The position numbers and the translations under genes are program-made. Of a DNA stretch of 64,000 bases, positions 24,662-33,368 are shown in pieces. The stretch's first letter is position 1. Each line of letters opens with the position of its first letter. The stretch is taken from NCBI GenBank assembly GCA_910575005.1, contig CAJTCL010000017.1, forward strand, positions 18,537 to 82,536, given 5' to 3'. Under the pieces are notes generated by a model, which saw nothing but the letters and a program-made list of their open reading frames with translations, ran no database searches and had not been told where the DNA came from. Origin of the DNA: Lachnospiraceae bacterium. GTDB taxonomy: Bacteria > Bacillota > Clostridia > Lachnospirales > Lachnospiraceae.

Positions 24662-26312
24662 ATGCCTCTGCAATATCGGCTCCTGGCGCTACCATCGGCC
24701 ATACCTTATCATCACTGTCAATGATACAATCAATCAATACTGGCATTTGACTGACAAGTGCTTTGGCTAAAGCTTCTTGAAATTCTTCTCTGGTTGTAGC
24801 TCGTATGCCAATCGCTCCCATTGCCTCTGCTACTTTTACAAAATCCACTCTGTCATTTAAGATCGTTGCAGAATAGTGCTGTTCATAGAACAAGGTCTGC
24901 CACTGGCGCACCATTCCCAAGACATGATTATTGACAACTACTTGAATCAATGGCAGCTTCTGGCGCACTGCTGTGGCCATCTCATTCATATTCATGCGAA
25001 AACAGCCATCTCCGGCAATGTTAATGACTTGTTTATCAGGATTTGCCATCTGCGCCCCAATCGCGGCACCAAGACCATATCCCATAGTACCCAAACCGCC
25101 AGAAGTAATCAAGGTACGTGGTTTACTGTATTTATAAAACTGCGCCGCCCACATCTGATGCTGTCCAACCTCTGTCACCATAATGGCATCACCTTGGGTC
25201 TGCTTGTAGATCTCTTCTATCATAAACGGTCCACTCAATCCACTCTCTGGATATCTCAAAGGATATTTTTCTTTATATGTCATAACCTTCTCAATCCATT
25301 CACTGTGATCCTGCTGCTCAAGCCTCTGATTCAAAGATAGCAAGATTTCCTTGATATCACCAATAATATGCGCATCTGTGACAATATTTTTATTGATCTC
25401 CGCTGGGTCAATATCAAATTGTAGAATCTTGGCATTTTTTGCAAATTTTTTCGCATTTCCAGTTACACGGTCGCTAAATCGCACACCCACAGCAATCAAC
25501 AGATCACATTCACTGACGCCATAATTTGACGTCTTGGTTCCATGCATTCCCAACATTCCAGTATATAATCTATGATTTCCATCAAAAGCACCCTTTCCCA
25601 TCAAGGAATCAGAAACTGGAGCCTGCACTTTTTCTACAAATTCCAAGAGCTCATGGCTGGCTTCTGAAATCACAGCTCCTCCTCCCACAAAGAGATACGG
25701 TTTCTTTGCCTTCTGAATCATTTTTATGGCATTCGTCAGAGCTTCCTCTGTGATATGCCCATTACAACATTCTTCTTTTTGAATGGATATTGATGTATAT
25801 TCTGTCTTATTTGCAGTCACATCCTTGGGAATATCCACCAGTACAGGACCAGGCCTGCCCTTCCTGGCAATACGAAAGGCGCGCCGAATGGTCTCAGCCA
25901 ATTTCGCCACATCCTTTACAATAAAGTTATGCTTTGTAATGGGGGTGGTGATTCCTGCGATATCAATTTCCTGAAAACTGTCTTTTCCCAGCAGGGACAC
26001 TCCTACATTGCAGGTGATTGCCACCATAGGAACGGAATCCATATAGGCAGTCGCAATCCCTGTCACAAGATTGGTTGCTCCTGGTCCTGAGGTGGCAAGA
26101 CAGACACCTACTCTTCCAGTTGCACGTGCATAACCATCTGCTGCATGGCTGGCTCCCTGCTCATGGGAAGTCAATACATGTTTGATCTCATGACTGTGCT
26201 TGTAGAGTTCATCATAAACATTTAAAATGGCTCCTCCCGGATAACCAAAGACAGTATCCACACCTTGTTCCTTCAAACACTCAATAACAATCTGTGCTCC
26301 TGTCAACTGCAT
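24636..26312 (-). CDS. ilvB: Acetolactate synthase large subunit IlvB
   Basis: ThDP-dependent enzyme that makes acetolactate and acetohydroxybutyrate for branched-chain amino acids. The start MQLTGAQIVIECL at 26312 has GAGGAAC upstream; an earlier GTG lacks a site. Motifs are YPGGAILNVYDELY, TSHEQGASHAADGYARATG with the ThDP Glu, SGPGATNLVTGIA, the FAD region GMLGMHGTKTSNY, and the ThDP motif GDGCFRMNMNEMATA to NNHVLGMVRQWQ. 558 aa, 18 bases after leuB. The regulatory subunit ilvN is not adjacent. Confidence 0.96.
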   Translation of the reverse strand: MQLTGAQIVIECLKEQGVDTVFGYPGGAILNVYDELYKHSHEIKHVLTSHEQGASHAADGYARATGRVGVCLATSGPGATNLVTGIATAYMDSVPMVAITCNVGVSLLGKDSFQEIDIAGITTPITKHNFIVKDVAKLAETIRRAFRIARKGRPGPVLVDIPKDVTANKTEYTSISIQKEECCNGHITEEALTNAIKMIQKAKKPYLFVGGGAVISEASHELLEFVEKVQAPVSDSLMGKGAFDGNHRLYTGMLGMHGTKTSNYGVSECDLLIAVGVRFSDRVTGNAKKFAKNAKILQFDIDPAEINKNIVTDAHIIGDIKEILLSLNQRLEQQDHSEWIEKVMTYKEKYPLRYPESGLSGPFMIEEIYKQTQGDAIMVTEVGQHQMWAAQFYKYSKPRTLITSGGLGTMGYGLGAAIGAQMANPDKQVINIAGDGCFRMNMNEMATAVRQKLPLIQVVVNNHVLGMVRQWQTLFYEQHYSATILNDRVDFVKVAEAMGAIGIRATTREEFQEALAKALVSQMPVLIDCIIDSDDKVWPMVAPGADIAEAFDENDIKE

Positions 26313-26330
26313 AGTTTTGTTCCTCACTTT

Positions 26331-27434
26331 CTATCTTATCCGTTCTGCAATCAAATCTCCCATCTCCACGGTTCCCACCTGGGTTACAGAAGCTCTCTTT
26401 GCTTCCTCTTGAGGCATAATGTCAATCGTACGGTAATTTTCCTTCAGTACCTGTCTAACTGCTTCTTCTACTGCATCTGCTTCTTTGTCCAAGTCAAATG
26501 AATAGCGAAGCATCATCGCTGCACTTAAAATCGTTGCAATCGGATTGGCAATACCTTTACCTGCAATATCTGGCGCGGAACCGCCGCTTGGCTCATATAA
26601 GCCAAATTTGGTATCATTGAGGCTGGCGGATGACAACATCCCTATGGAGCCTGTCACCATACTGGCCTCATCTGATAATATATCACCAAACATATTCTCT
26701 GTCAAAATTACGTCAAATTGTGCTGGGTCTTTTACTAACTGCATCGCACAGTTATCTACCAACATATGTTCCAATGTAACCTCTGGATAATCTGCTGCCA
26801 CCTCTTCGACAATTTTTCGCCACAGTCTGGAGGAATCTAACACATTTGCCTTATCCACACTGGTTACTTTTTTATTGCGCTTCATGGCAATGTCAAAACC
26901 CCGTTTTGCAATTCTTCGAATCTCATTTTCATTGTAAGTAAGTGTATCTTCTGCGGTTAAAACCCCATCTCGCTCTTCGGTCACACGATTACCGAAATAT
27001 AATCCTCCTGTCAACTCCCGCATAATCATCATATCAAAGCCGTCGCCAATAATATCATCTCTTAAAGGACAAGCCTCCTTGAGCTCCTCATACAAATATG
27101 CTGGTCTGAGATTTGCAAACAGATTCAGAGCCTTGCGCAACTTTAAAAGTCCTGCCTCCGGCCTTAAATCTGGCGCAAGCTTGTACCAGGGGGAGGTCGT
27201 GGTATTGCCTCCGATCGACCCCATCAGCACAGCATCCGCTGCTTTTGCCTGTGCCACTGCCTCATCCGTCAAAGGTACTCCCACTGCGTCAATGGAAACA
27301 CCGCCCATCAATATTTCATCATAAGAAAACGTATGGCCAAACACTTTCCCTACTTTATCTAAGATTTTTTTTGCTTCTCTGACGATTTCTGGTCCAATCC
27401 CATCTCCAGAAATCACGCCAACTTTGTAATTCAT
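26331..27434 (-). CDS. leuB: 3-isopropylmalate dehydrogenase LeuB
   Basis: Third enzyme of leucine synthesis, an NAD-dependent oxidative decarboxylase. The start MNYKVGVISGDGIGPEIV at 27434 follows a purine-rich AGGAAGGAAGAG; the longer frame is not supported. Typical features are the substrate Arg cluster in LRPEAGLLKLRKALNLFANLRP, MIMRELTGGLYFG, VTSVDKANVLDSSRLW, VDNCAMQLVKDPAQFDVILTENMFGDILSDEAS and EPSGGSAPDIAGKGIANP. 367 aa. leuA, leuC and leuD are elsewhere. Confidence 0.95.
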   Translation of the reverse strand: MNYKVGVISGDGIGPEIVREAKKILDKVGKVFGHTFSYDEILMGGVSIDAVGVPLTDEAVAQAKAADAVLMGSIGGNTTTSPWYKLAPDLRPEAGLLKLRKALNLFANLRPAYLYEELKEACPLRDDIIGDGFDMMIMRELTGGLYFGNRVTEERDGVLTAEDTLTYNENEIRRIAKRGFDIAMKRNKKVTSVDKANVLDSSRLWRKIVEEVAADYPEVTLEHMLVDNCAMQLVKDPAQFDVILTENMFGDILSDEASMVTGSIGMLSSASLNDTKFGLYEPSGGSAPDIAGKGIANPIATILSAAMMLRYSFDLDKEADAVEEAVRQVLKENYRTIDIMPQEEAKRASVTQVGTVEMGDLIAERIR

Positions 27435-27752
27435 ATGCTCTCTTCCTTCCTGAGTTATAATCAGTACTACTATATTATATTTACCCCTGAATTTCAACCA
27501 GAATTGACATTTTTCTTTTTCATGGCTATTATAATTCAAAGTTATAGTCTTATCAACATCCGTGACTTTTAAGTTTCCCCATTTTTTATAATAACCAATC
27601 TTATAGTGCTATAAGGTCATGCTGCCGAAAACGTATGACAGTTTAGCTGTGATGTCAGGTACTGAATGTCTATTATAAAGTAACTAAAATTCTACGGTAT
27701 CATCTATATAAGTAAAACACCCCCTGCCAAGGCTGAGAGTGTTTTGAATATC
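27435..27752. promoter_or_regulatory. leuB-yajC intergenic region with TTATA-type boxes
   Basis: No gene and no T-box motif seen. CTTATAGTGCTATAAG (27600-27615) is a palindrome, and related TTATA(G/A) pieces occur at about 27,534-27,553 and 27,588. They could be LysR-type operator sites for leuB-ilvB. AAAACAC (27714-27720)/GTGTTTT (27739-27745) forms a hairpin followed on the minus strand by TTTTACTT, a probable terminator for yajC. Confidence 0.4.
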
Positions 27753-28073
27753 TCACTTATTTTCTTTTTCCACTGCATCTTCTGGTTTTTCCACCAATGC
27801 AATGGCTGATTTCTGCATGGGAATACGACAATTCTTGTTATTGCCAAATTCTACAATAATCGTATCCTCTGTGATATCAATCACCATTCCATAAAATCCA
27901 CTGGTTGTCAAAATTGTGTCTCCCACGGCAAGTTCAGAGAGCATGGCATTCTTACGCTTTGTCTCTTTCTGCTGAGGACGAATCATCATAAAATAGAGCA
28001 CTACCAGCATGACAACTATCCAGATCAGGGAAAATCCCGTCATACCTGTTGCTTCCTGGGCTAAAATAAACAT
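27753..28073 (-). CDS. yajC: Preprotein translocase accessory subunit YajC
   Basis: 106 aa. One N-terminal membrane helix (GFSLIWIVVMLVVLYFMMI) is followed by the signature RPQQKETKRKNAMLSELAVGD, TILTTSGFYGMVIDI and VEFGNNKNCRIPMQKSAI. YajC associates with SecDF in the Sec translocon. It is usually next to tgt in this group of bacteria, but any such gene would lie beyond an empty 550-base stretch here and is not seen. Confidence 0.93.
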   Translation of the reverse strand: MFILAQEATGMTGFSLIWIVVMLVVLYFMMIRPQQKETKRKNAMLSELAVGDTILTTSGFYGMVIDITEDTIIVEFGNNKNCRIPMQKSAIALVEKPEDAVEKENK

Positions 28074-28490
28074 TTTGTTTCCTCCTGCCTCTCCTGTTGA
28101 ATATCAGGATTCTCTTTTTCTCTCACGTAAAATTACGCGCTTATATTATTCTACACAAAATATATACTGAGGGCAAGCATTTTTACAATATTTTATAGGA
28201 TTTTTATAGTTGCGACAACAAAAATTGCTTTTGTTACCTAAACAGTGCTTTTATATCTCTGATCGTTTTCTAAATGCCAACTATAAAAAAGATGTTTGGA
28301 ATACACAAAAAAAGAATGCCCCAAGACGCTGTGAAATGAAGTAGAAACGGAAAAAGATGTTGCAGAAGATATAGAAGTCAAAGACGGCGTTCAATTTGAT
28401 TTTAGCGATATATAACAGATAATAAAACAAAAGTTGTTTAGTTGTTTTTATAAACTACTTTTGTTTTTTGAAAAACTTAAAAATAAAATA
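28074..28490. other. Gene-free stretch with a short coding remnant and a terminator
   Basis: A short plus-strand frame around 28,300-28,417 reads KDVAEDIEVKDGVQFDFSDI before a stop but carries an in-frame TGA upstream, so it looks like the tail of a lost gene. It is followed by a hairpin terminator, AAAACAAAAGTTGTTTA (28425-28441) pairing with TAAACTACTTTTGTTTTTT (28452-28470). Nothing else is visible. Confidence 0.4.
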
Positions 28491-28519
28491 TTGACAAACT
28501 ATTTTATTTTTAATATAAT
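28491..28519 (+). promoter_or_regulatory. Promoter of tRNA-Lys
   Basis: TTGACA (28491-28496), exactly 17 bases, TATAAT (28514-28519): a consensus promoter about 105 bases before the tRNA. Confidence 0.8.
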
Positions 28520-28624
28520 ATCAAAGGTGATTGAACACTATAGATTATAGGTTTTAATTTGTAAATAATGATGTGTTCTAAAAATAGCGATTTATCAACA
28601 ATATTAAATTAGTGTGTCTTTTAT

Positions 28625-28697
28625 GGGATATTAGCTCAGTCGGTAGAGCACTTGACTTTTAATCAAGTTGTCCGGGGTTCGAATCCCCGATGTCTCA
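28625..28697 (+). tRNA. tRNA-Lys (anticodon UUU)
   Basis: A 73-base cloverleaf. Acceptor GGGATAT pairs with ATGTCTC (two G-U), the D-arm contains AGCTCAGTCGGTAGAGC, anticodon stem CTTGA/TCAAG encloses CTTTTAA (anticodon TTT at 28658-28660), and the T-arm is CCGGGGTTCGAATCCCCG. CCA is not encoded. The accessory region begins immediately downstream, so the 3' half may once have been an attachment site. Confidence 0.97.
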
Positions 28698-28712
28698 TTT
28701 TTTCAATTAGTG

Positions 28713-28744
28713 GAAATCCTTGATTTTCAAGGGTTTCTATTATT
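28713..28744 (+). terminator. Terminator after tRNA-Lys
   Basis: GAAATCCTTGA (28713-28723) pairs with TCAAGGGTTTC (28727-28737) and is followed by TATTATTTT. Confidence 0.75.
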
Positions 28745-29273
28745 TTATATCCAAAATTATTTTGATTACACTTATTAGAAAAAAATCAAGATAATCAGAT
28801 TCAAGAACACTGAGGTGTTCTTACGGCGGCGCGCAAGTCAGCTTTGTTGACAATAACAACGATAGGCGCCTGTCTCCTCTCTTTGGCCGGAGCTAAACCG
28901 ATGTCCGCCAGATATCCAGCACCCGCTACGGTTTTTATTCAGAGGGGAGATTGATTCTCATCACCGATACTGACAAGTAAACTACTAACTAGAGGCGGCA
29001 GTCATCTGTATCTGAATATAAAAATAATGTATATGAGTAATGCAGGAATAATATATGAATTCATACATTATTCCTGCATTTTAACATTCCTTTACACTTT
29101 TTAATTCTTAAAGTTTACGCAACCTCTTAGAATTTCCCAGCCTTAGCTGCTTCCTCGATGGAAACTGTCAGCTTTGATTTTATAGGGTTTTAACGGCTAT
29201 TTGTGTGCTACTTGTATGTGACACACCGAAATTTATATCTATTTTTGAACACTTACAGACACTTTCTTTAATT
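28745..29273. other. Gene-free accessory DNA with a GC-rich coding-like scrap
   Basis: Around 28,810-28,960 the base composition rises sharply. The minus strand reads GAGYLADIGLAPAKERRQAP then IVVIVNKADLRAAVRTPQ before a stop, which looks like a fragment of a foreign gene that I cannot identify. A 17-base AATAATGTATATGAGTA / TATGAATTCATACATTATT palindrome lies near 29,045-29,075. No intact gene is visible. Confidence 0.35.
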
Positions 29274-29816
29274 CTATGCTAATTTGTATTCCAACACATG
29301 GCTCAACAACCTTCTTGGTTCAACGTTAAACTTTTTTGCCAACTCCAGCATCCTATTATCTATCATATAAATATTTTCTTCCTCGCATCTTATAATATCT
29401 GATTCTCCATGTAACATAAATTCTGAAATACCATTCGGTTCTGCTCCAAGTTTCTCAAACAGCTTCTGACTTGGATAATTTTTTACATCAATTCTCACAC
29501 GAAATTCTGACACATTAAGTCTATTCTTTATTTCATCCAACATGACACTAATCGCTTTGTATCCAATTCCTTTATGTTTCCACTCATTTAAAATTTCTAT
29601 AGCTATCTCCCATTGTTCATGTGTAGTATTCTTTATACCACAATATCCAACATACTCATTATTCACTATTATAGAAAACATCAATGCTTTATACTCTATA
29701 TGCTCGTTCCATAACATATTACGATATGCTTCTTCTTTTAGCATTGACTTAACAATATTATTTTCTTTTTGCAATTCAATAAATATATCTTTATCCGAAT
29801 CCTGTACTTTCTGCAA
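29274..29816 (-). CDS. GNAT-family acetyltransferase
   Basis: About 180 aa. The acetyl-CoA fold is recognisable: FSIIVNNEYVGYCGIKN, WEIAIEILNEWKHKGIGYKAI (pyrophosphate loop HKGIGYKA), RVRIDVKNYPSQKLFEKLGA. A C-terminal extension of about 40 residues (MIDNRMLELAKKFNVEPRRLL) is not part of the usual GNAT core. The start is uncertain: the TTG at 29816 is used, and the frame stays open upstream into the preceding gene. It overlaps the upstream ORF by about 80 bases, which suggests coupling. Substrate unknown. Confidence 0.7.
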   Translation of the reverse strand: MQKVQDSDKDIFIELQKENNIVKSMLKEEAYRNMLWNEHIEYKALMFSIIVNNEYVGYCGIKNTTHEQWEIAIEILNEWKHKGIGYKAISVMLDEIKNRLNVSEFRVRIDVKNYPSQKLFEKLGAEPNGISEFMLHGESDIIRCEEENIYMIDNRMLELAKKFNVEPRRLLSHVLEYKLA

Positions 29817-30079
29817 TATAATATTACTTTCTGTAGTAATACACTCCCTAATCTTCCAAAACTTCTTATAAATCTTTTTCCCATTTCATCATCTGAAGCA
29901 ATATCAATTAAACGTTCTGCCAGCAAGGTATTCTCTTTATCTTTAAGATAACGGATTGCTTCTTTCTTTTTTTCCACAAAAGTTCTTCCATCTTCTTTTT
30001 CTATAATATCCATAACTTTATGTATGGAATTTTCTATTGAAATTTTCATAACATTCGCAGATAACGATTGATTTTTCAT
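29738..30079 (-). CDS. Uncharacterised protein upstream of the GNAT gene
   Basis: 113 aa. AAAGGGA precedes the ATG at 30079. Helical and charged: MKISIENSIHKVMDII, VEKKKEAIRYLKDKENTLLA, IDIASDDEMGKRFI. The last 30 residues lie in the overlap with the acetyltransferase frame and look less natural, so the protein may be frameshifted near 29,830 and originally fused to or coupled with the GNAT. No family recognised. Confidence 0.45.
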   Translation of the reverse strand: MKNQSLSANVMKISIENSIHKVMDIIEKEDGRTFVEKKKEAIRYLKDKENTLLAERLIDIASDDEMGKRFIRSFGRLGSVLLQKVILYCRKYRIRIKIYLLNCKKKIILLSQC

Positions 30080-30270
30080 ATTAATGTCCCTTTCTATATA
30101 ATAATTTCATTTTCTGCATAAAACCGCCTTTTTGCATATTTCAAAAATATTTCAGGATAGCAGCAGGACTAAGCCTTTTTGAAAATGCCCGGCAATTTGG
30201 CACACTTACTACCACTATGCGGCGTTTTCCTATAAAACCCCCACCCTATGTTTATTCTGGAACAAAATAA

Positions 30271-30297
30271 AAGGGTACGCACCGATCACATACCCTT
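30271..30297 (-). terminator. Terminator after the resolvase gene
   Basis: On the minus strand AAGGGTA/TACCCTT with a 13-base loop, then TTTTATTTTG. It stands just past the resolvase stop at 30,311. The remaining bases 30,080-30,270 hold nothing that I recognise. Confidence 0.6.
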
Positions 30298-30310
30298 AAT
30301 GAAGTATTAT

Positions 30311-30974
30311 TTATTTCCCATTCTTAACTATTTCAATATATTTCTTTAACGTATTTCTGCTTATATTATGTTTCTGCATCAAATCTATTTGCCTTATACT
30401 TCTATCTTTAATAAATAACTGTATATCCTCTTTCAACTCGTCTGACATTTTATCAAGTTTCCCTGTTGTTCTGCCGCTACGTTTGCTACTGGCTTCTATT
30501 CCGTCCTTAATTCTTTGAACTGTTATTTTTCTTTCCTGCTCTGTCCAGCTCCACAATTAGCAATAGCTTTATAGTACTTTCAAGGCTTATCCTCGCCACT
30601 AAATTCTGCGCCTTTGCAACATTCAGTAACTGCTTGATATATGGTGTGCTTACTGTCTGATTATCAATAAAAATCAATTCAACGCCTTTATTCAACAGCT
30701 CCATATATTTCACATATCCCTGCTCTGCTTCTCTCGTAAATCTGCATATATCTTTAAAAATAATCATATCTCCCGGCTGCACTATGCTCTCTAACTTTTG
30801 CCATTGCTTACGCTCTGTAAAATTCTTTCCGCTTTTATCTTCCCTAAACTCTAACAGATATTCAATATCATTTTCTTTCGCATATCTTTGTAATGCACTT
30901 TCCTGACGGGTAAACTTCTGCAAATCTCTTTCCTCTGATGTGCTTATTCTCATATAGCTATATACATTACACAT
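30311..30974 (-). pseudogene. Frameshifted serine resolvase
   Basis: The N-terminal 150 codons are a resolvase catalytic domain: YSYMRISTSEERDLQKFTRQ with the active Ser, FREDKSGKNFTERKQWQKL, DMIIFKDICRFTREAEQGY. After IVELDRA the frame breaks at about 30,535. The matching C-terminus EQERKITVQRIKDGIEASSK, then a helix-turn-helix tail (RQIDLMQKHNISRNTLKKYI), continues one frame over to 30,311. One base restores a full-length protein of about 220 aa. The start follows AAAGGCGG. Confidence 0.75.
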
Positions 30975-31065
30975 AATAATACCGCCTTTCATATATCAAA
31001 TAAACTATAGATATTTTGACGGTTTATACATCACCAAAGGCCACTTGACAAAATTTAATAGGGAA

Positions 31066-31094
31066 TTGTCACAAAAGAAAGAATATAGTAGAAT
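31066..31094 (+). promoter_or_regulatory. Promoter of the holin-like toxin gene
   Basis: TTGTCA (31066-31071), 17 bases, TAGAAT (31089-31094); the ATG of the small toxin is about 65 bases beyond the expected start site. Confidence 0.5.
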
Positions 31095-31164
31095 ATCAAA
31101 GAGGAACAATCGTGTTGCAGGGTGGTAGCCTTCCTAAACTTGAAATAGAGGGGAGGTGGTGTAG

Positions 31165-31260
31165 ATGGATACATACCAGATTTTAAGCCTGTTATTTTTG
31201 GGCGGTAACTTCCTGATTGCGCTGCTTGCCTATATTGATAGAAACAACAAGCGAAAATAA
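31165..31260 (+). CDS. Putative type I holin-like toxin peptide
   Basis: 31 aa, too short for ordinary gene calling. GGGAGGTGG precedes the ATG. The sequence is MDTYQILSLLFLGGNFLIAL followed by LAYIDRNNKRK: one membrane helix and a basic tail, the form of the holin-like toxins of type I toxin-antitoxin systems of Firmicutes (TxpA/BsrG-like group). A strong terminator follows immediately, where an antisense antitoxin RNA would normally overlap. I could not fix an antitoxin promoter. Confidence 0.7.
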   Translation: MDTYQILSLLFLGGNFLIALLAYIDRNNKRK

Positions 31261-31262
31261 AT

Positions 31263-31299
31263 AAGCCTACCTTGTCACTTGCCCGGTGAAGGTAGGCTT
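31263..31299. terminator. Terminator of the toxin mRNA
   Basis: AAGCCTACCTT/AAGGTAGGCTT, perfect 11-bp stem, followed by TAAT. Complementary use on the other strand by an antisense RNA is possible. Confidence 0.75.
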
Positions 31300-31463
31300 T
31301 AATGCTACTGGAGGTCAACCCCGGGCTTTCTCCGTCTTCTATCAGTTCCTGTCTGCATTGCTCTATCCGCTGCAAAAGTTCTTCCTGGCTCTCACTGGTT
31401 ATCGCCATCACATCATCTAAAGAAATGATGTCCTATTTATTGCCGAAAGATTGTTTTTATTTT

Positions 31464-31694
31464 ATGCCAAACAGAATAACAAAGCCTATTCTTGAAATCC
31501 GGTCAGAACGTGAGGATAGAAAAGCAAAGTCGGAGCCAAAACAGACCGCAAAAGAAAAGAAAGCCAGTGAATACCGTTGTAATATCACAAGAATGATATA
31601 CGATATTGAAAGCCTTGATACTATCGCAAGCATATACAGTTTTATCATGGGCTTGTTGTCTGTGAAGAAAGGGGTATGGAACAACAGCTACTAA
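31464..31694 (+). pseudogene. Coding-like remnant next to the IS200 piece
   Basis: A frame from MPNRITKPILEIRSEREDRK through CNITRMIYDIESLDTIASIY to VKKGVWNNSY has coding-like composition but no clear ribosome site or family. It may continue one frame over into GIYFLIFPLTFALLHAL. Treated as a decayed gene. Confidence 0.3.
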
Positions 31695-31762
31695 CTGGTA
31701 CATCGGGATTTACTTCTTAATCTTTCCGCTCACTTTTGCCTTGCTCCATGCGCTGTATTTTG

Positions 31763-31948
31763 AAATATAAATTTGGGAACAGGAATTTCTGGTGCAGGGA
31801 ATACTATGTGGATACAGTAGGCAAGAATGCAAAGAAAATCCAGGAATATATTCAAAATCAATTAAAAGAAGATTATGAATATGACCAGATGACACTCAAA
31901 GAGTATATTGACCCGTTTACGGGTGAGTCGGTAAAAAAGAACAAATAG
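31763..31948 (+). pseudogene. C-terminal fragment of an IS200/IS605 TnpA
   Basis: KYKFGNRNFWCREYYVDTVG followed by KNAKKIQEYIQNQLKEDYEY and LKEYIDPFTGE is the C-terminal part of IS200 TnpA, with the catalytic Tyr helix (FWCREYYVDTVG). The N-terminal two thirds are absent. A middle TnpA fragment at 16,085-16,202 lacks precisely this part. Confidence 0.8.
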
Positions 31949-31956
31949 AAAAGGGG

Positions 31957-31993
31957 GTGTCGCTTTAACGAATGAAAATTCGTGAAGCGGCAT
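31957..31993 (+). terminator. Hairpin after the IS200 fragment
   Basis: GTCGCTT..ACGAAT pairs with ATTCGT..AAGCGGC and is followed by a T-rich stretch; similar foldback ends are typical of IS200/IS605 elements. Confidence 0.5.
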
Positions 31994-32129
31994 CTTCCTT
32001 TTTGACTTTTTATGTCTATATTCACGCTATTCTATTAGAAAAGTTGTCCTGAAATAAAAAAGGACGCACTTTAACACATCTATAAAACAAGGCGGAACAA
32101 TCTGGAAAAAGTTTTTGACTTTTCGAAAT

Positions 32130-33111
32130 TTATGCACTTTTTATAGGGAATAAATATCTTTCTGTTCTTCCTTTTTGTATCTTATTATGAAGCTTGTTCA
32201 CATTTCCTGCCATTGCAAGTAAAACACTTTCGGCAAGAACATTTGGTGTACTCCGACTCAAATATCTTCGGAACTGCATGTCCTGTTTCAACTCGCCAAA
32301 AGAACCTTCCGCCTGGATGCTCCTGTTTGTACAAAGCAGAATTCCTTCCTCAGAGACAATCCTCTCCAAATCCTTTTTTCGATACTTTAGAAATGTCTTT
32401 GCCACAGAAAGAACCTTGTTGCGTTCTTCCATTGGCGTTTTGCAGTTATTCCCTTTGATGCAGTCCTTTTTGTAAGGGCAGCCTTTACATTCGCTGTATT
32501 GATAAATACTTTTTTCGCTGGCATACCCTGTTTTTGACTTTGAGCGGCGTACATATGCAAACGATAGTTTTTTCCCATCTTCTTTTAAAAATGGAATCAG
32601 CGTGGTGGTGTCTGTAGGTTGTGGCCCAATCGTTAGCCAGACAATATATTCTGCATCTTCCCCATGCTGCAGGTTATATGCCGGTTTTAGCTGTCCGTTG
32701 CCCATAGCATCTTCCTTCATGCGCATAAAAGCCGCATCCTGATCTGTTTTTGAAAAACTGTTTCTTTTTCCGCAGATATGCAGTTTTTGCGTCTATCCTT
32801 TCAAACGCTTCAGGTAACCTTCCAGTGTTTCAATGCTCTTTTGCAGCGCAGATTTGTTCCATAGAGCGGGAGGAATAGTCACCATCCATGTATGAGTACA
32901 AAACAATCTTCAGGAGAGTTCTTGGAGAAAACGTATTTATTCTTTTGTAAGTAGAATATAAATCAGTTAAATCCATGGCCTCCACAAACTGACCCAGTAA
33001 TCGCACAGAATCATCTACCGGAATGATTGTTTCTAAATTTAAGGGAAGTTTTAGTTGATATCCTTCCCCATTCAAAGTATAATTCTTGTGTAATGATATA
33101 AGGGTTTGCAT
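32130..33111 (-). pseudogene. Internally deleted IS1182-family transposase
   Basis: The N-terminal 93 codons (33111-32830: LPLNLETIIPVDDSVRLLGQ, TFSPRTLLKIVLYSYMDGDY) and the C-terminal 198 codons (32726-32130: CKGCPYKKDCIKG, RSIQAEGSFGELKQDMQFRR) are both typical of IS1182 transposases. The region between them, including the catalytic Asp positions, is lost. The deletion removes several hundred bases, so the element cannot move itself. Confidence 0.8.
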
Positions 33112-33368
33112 ACTTATATTTTACACCAACAGCCGGATTTTTCGAAGTTTGGCTGTATTTTTTCACAAAAAAGGAACTGCGCACTAATTGCTTCGTGCGA
33201 CACCCCCCTCTTTTCCTTCCGTCTTCTATGGCCCCTTAACGATATACCGCCCTAAAACCCTGATTATTTATTCCTGATATGATTATTCCCTTTTACCGCC
33301 CTGTCCTTCCCGCTATTTCCATGCTCACTCTCTGTTGCTGGACGAGAACCGGAGATATATACTTACAT

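Noticed and set aside
27435..27752. T-box or leucine attenuator before leuB
   Set aside because: No T-box bulge motif, no Leu-codon-rich leader peptide and no paired antiterminator seen.
28625..28697. tRNA-Lys as attachment site of the element at 53,861-64,000
   Set aside because: The recombinase is of the large serine type, which does not usually target tRNA genes, and no second copy of the tRNA 3' end was seen in the window.
31055..31411. 118-codon minus-strand ORF across the toxin locus
   Set aside because: Its first 40 codons look coding-like (MAITSESQEELLQRIEQCRQ), but it runs antisense through the terminator and toxin gene, so at most a short remnant.
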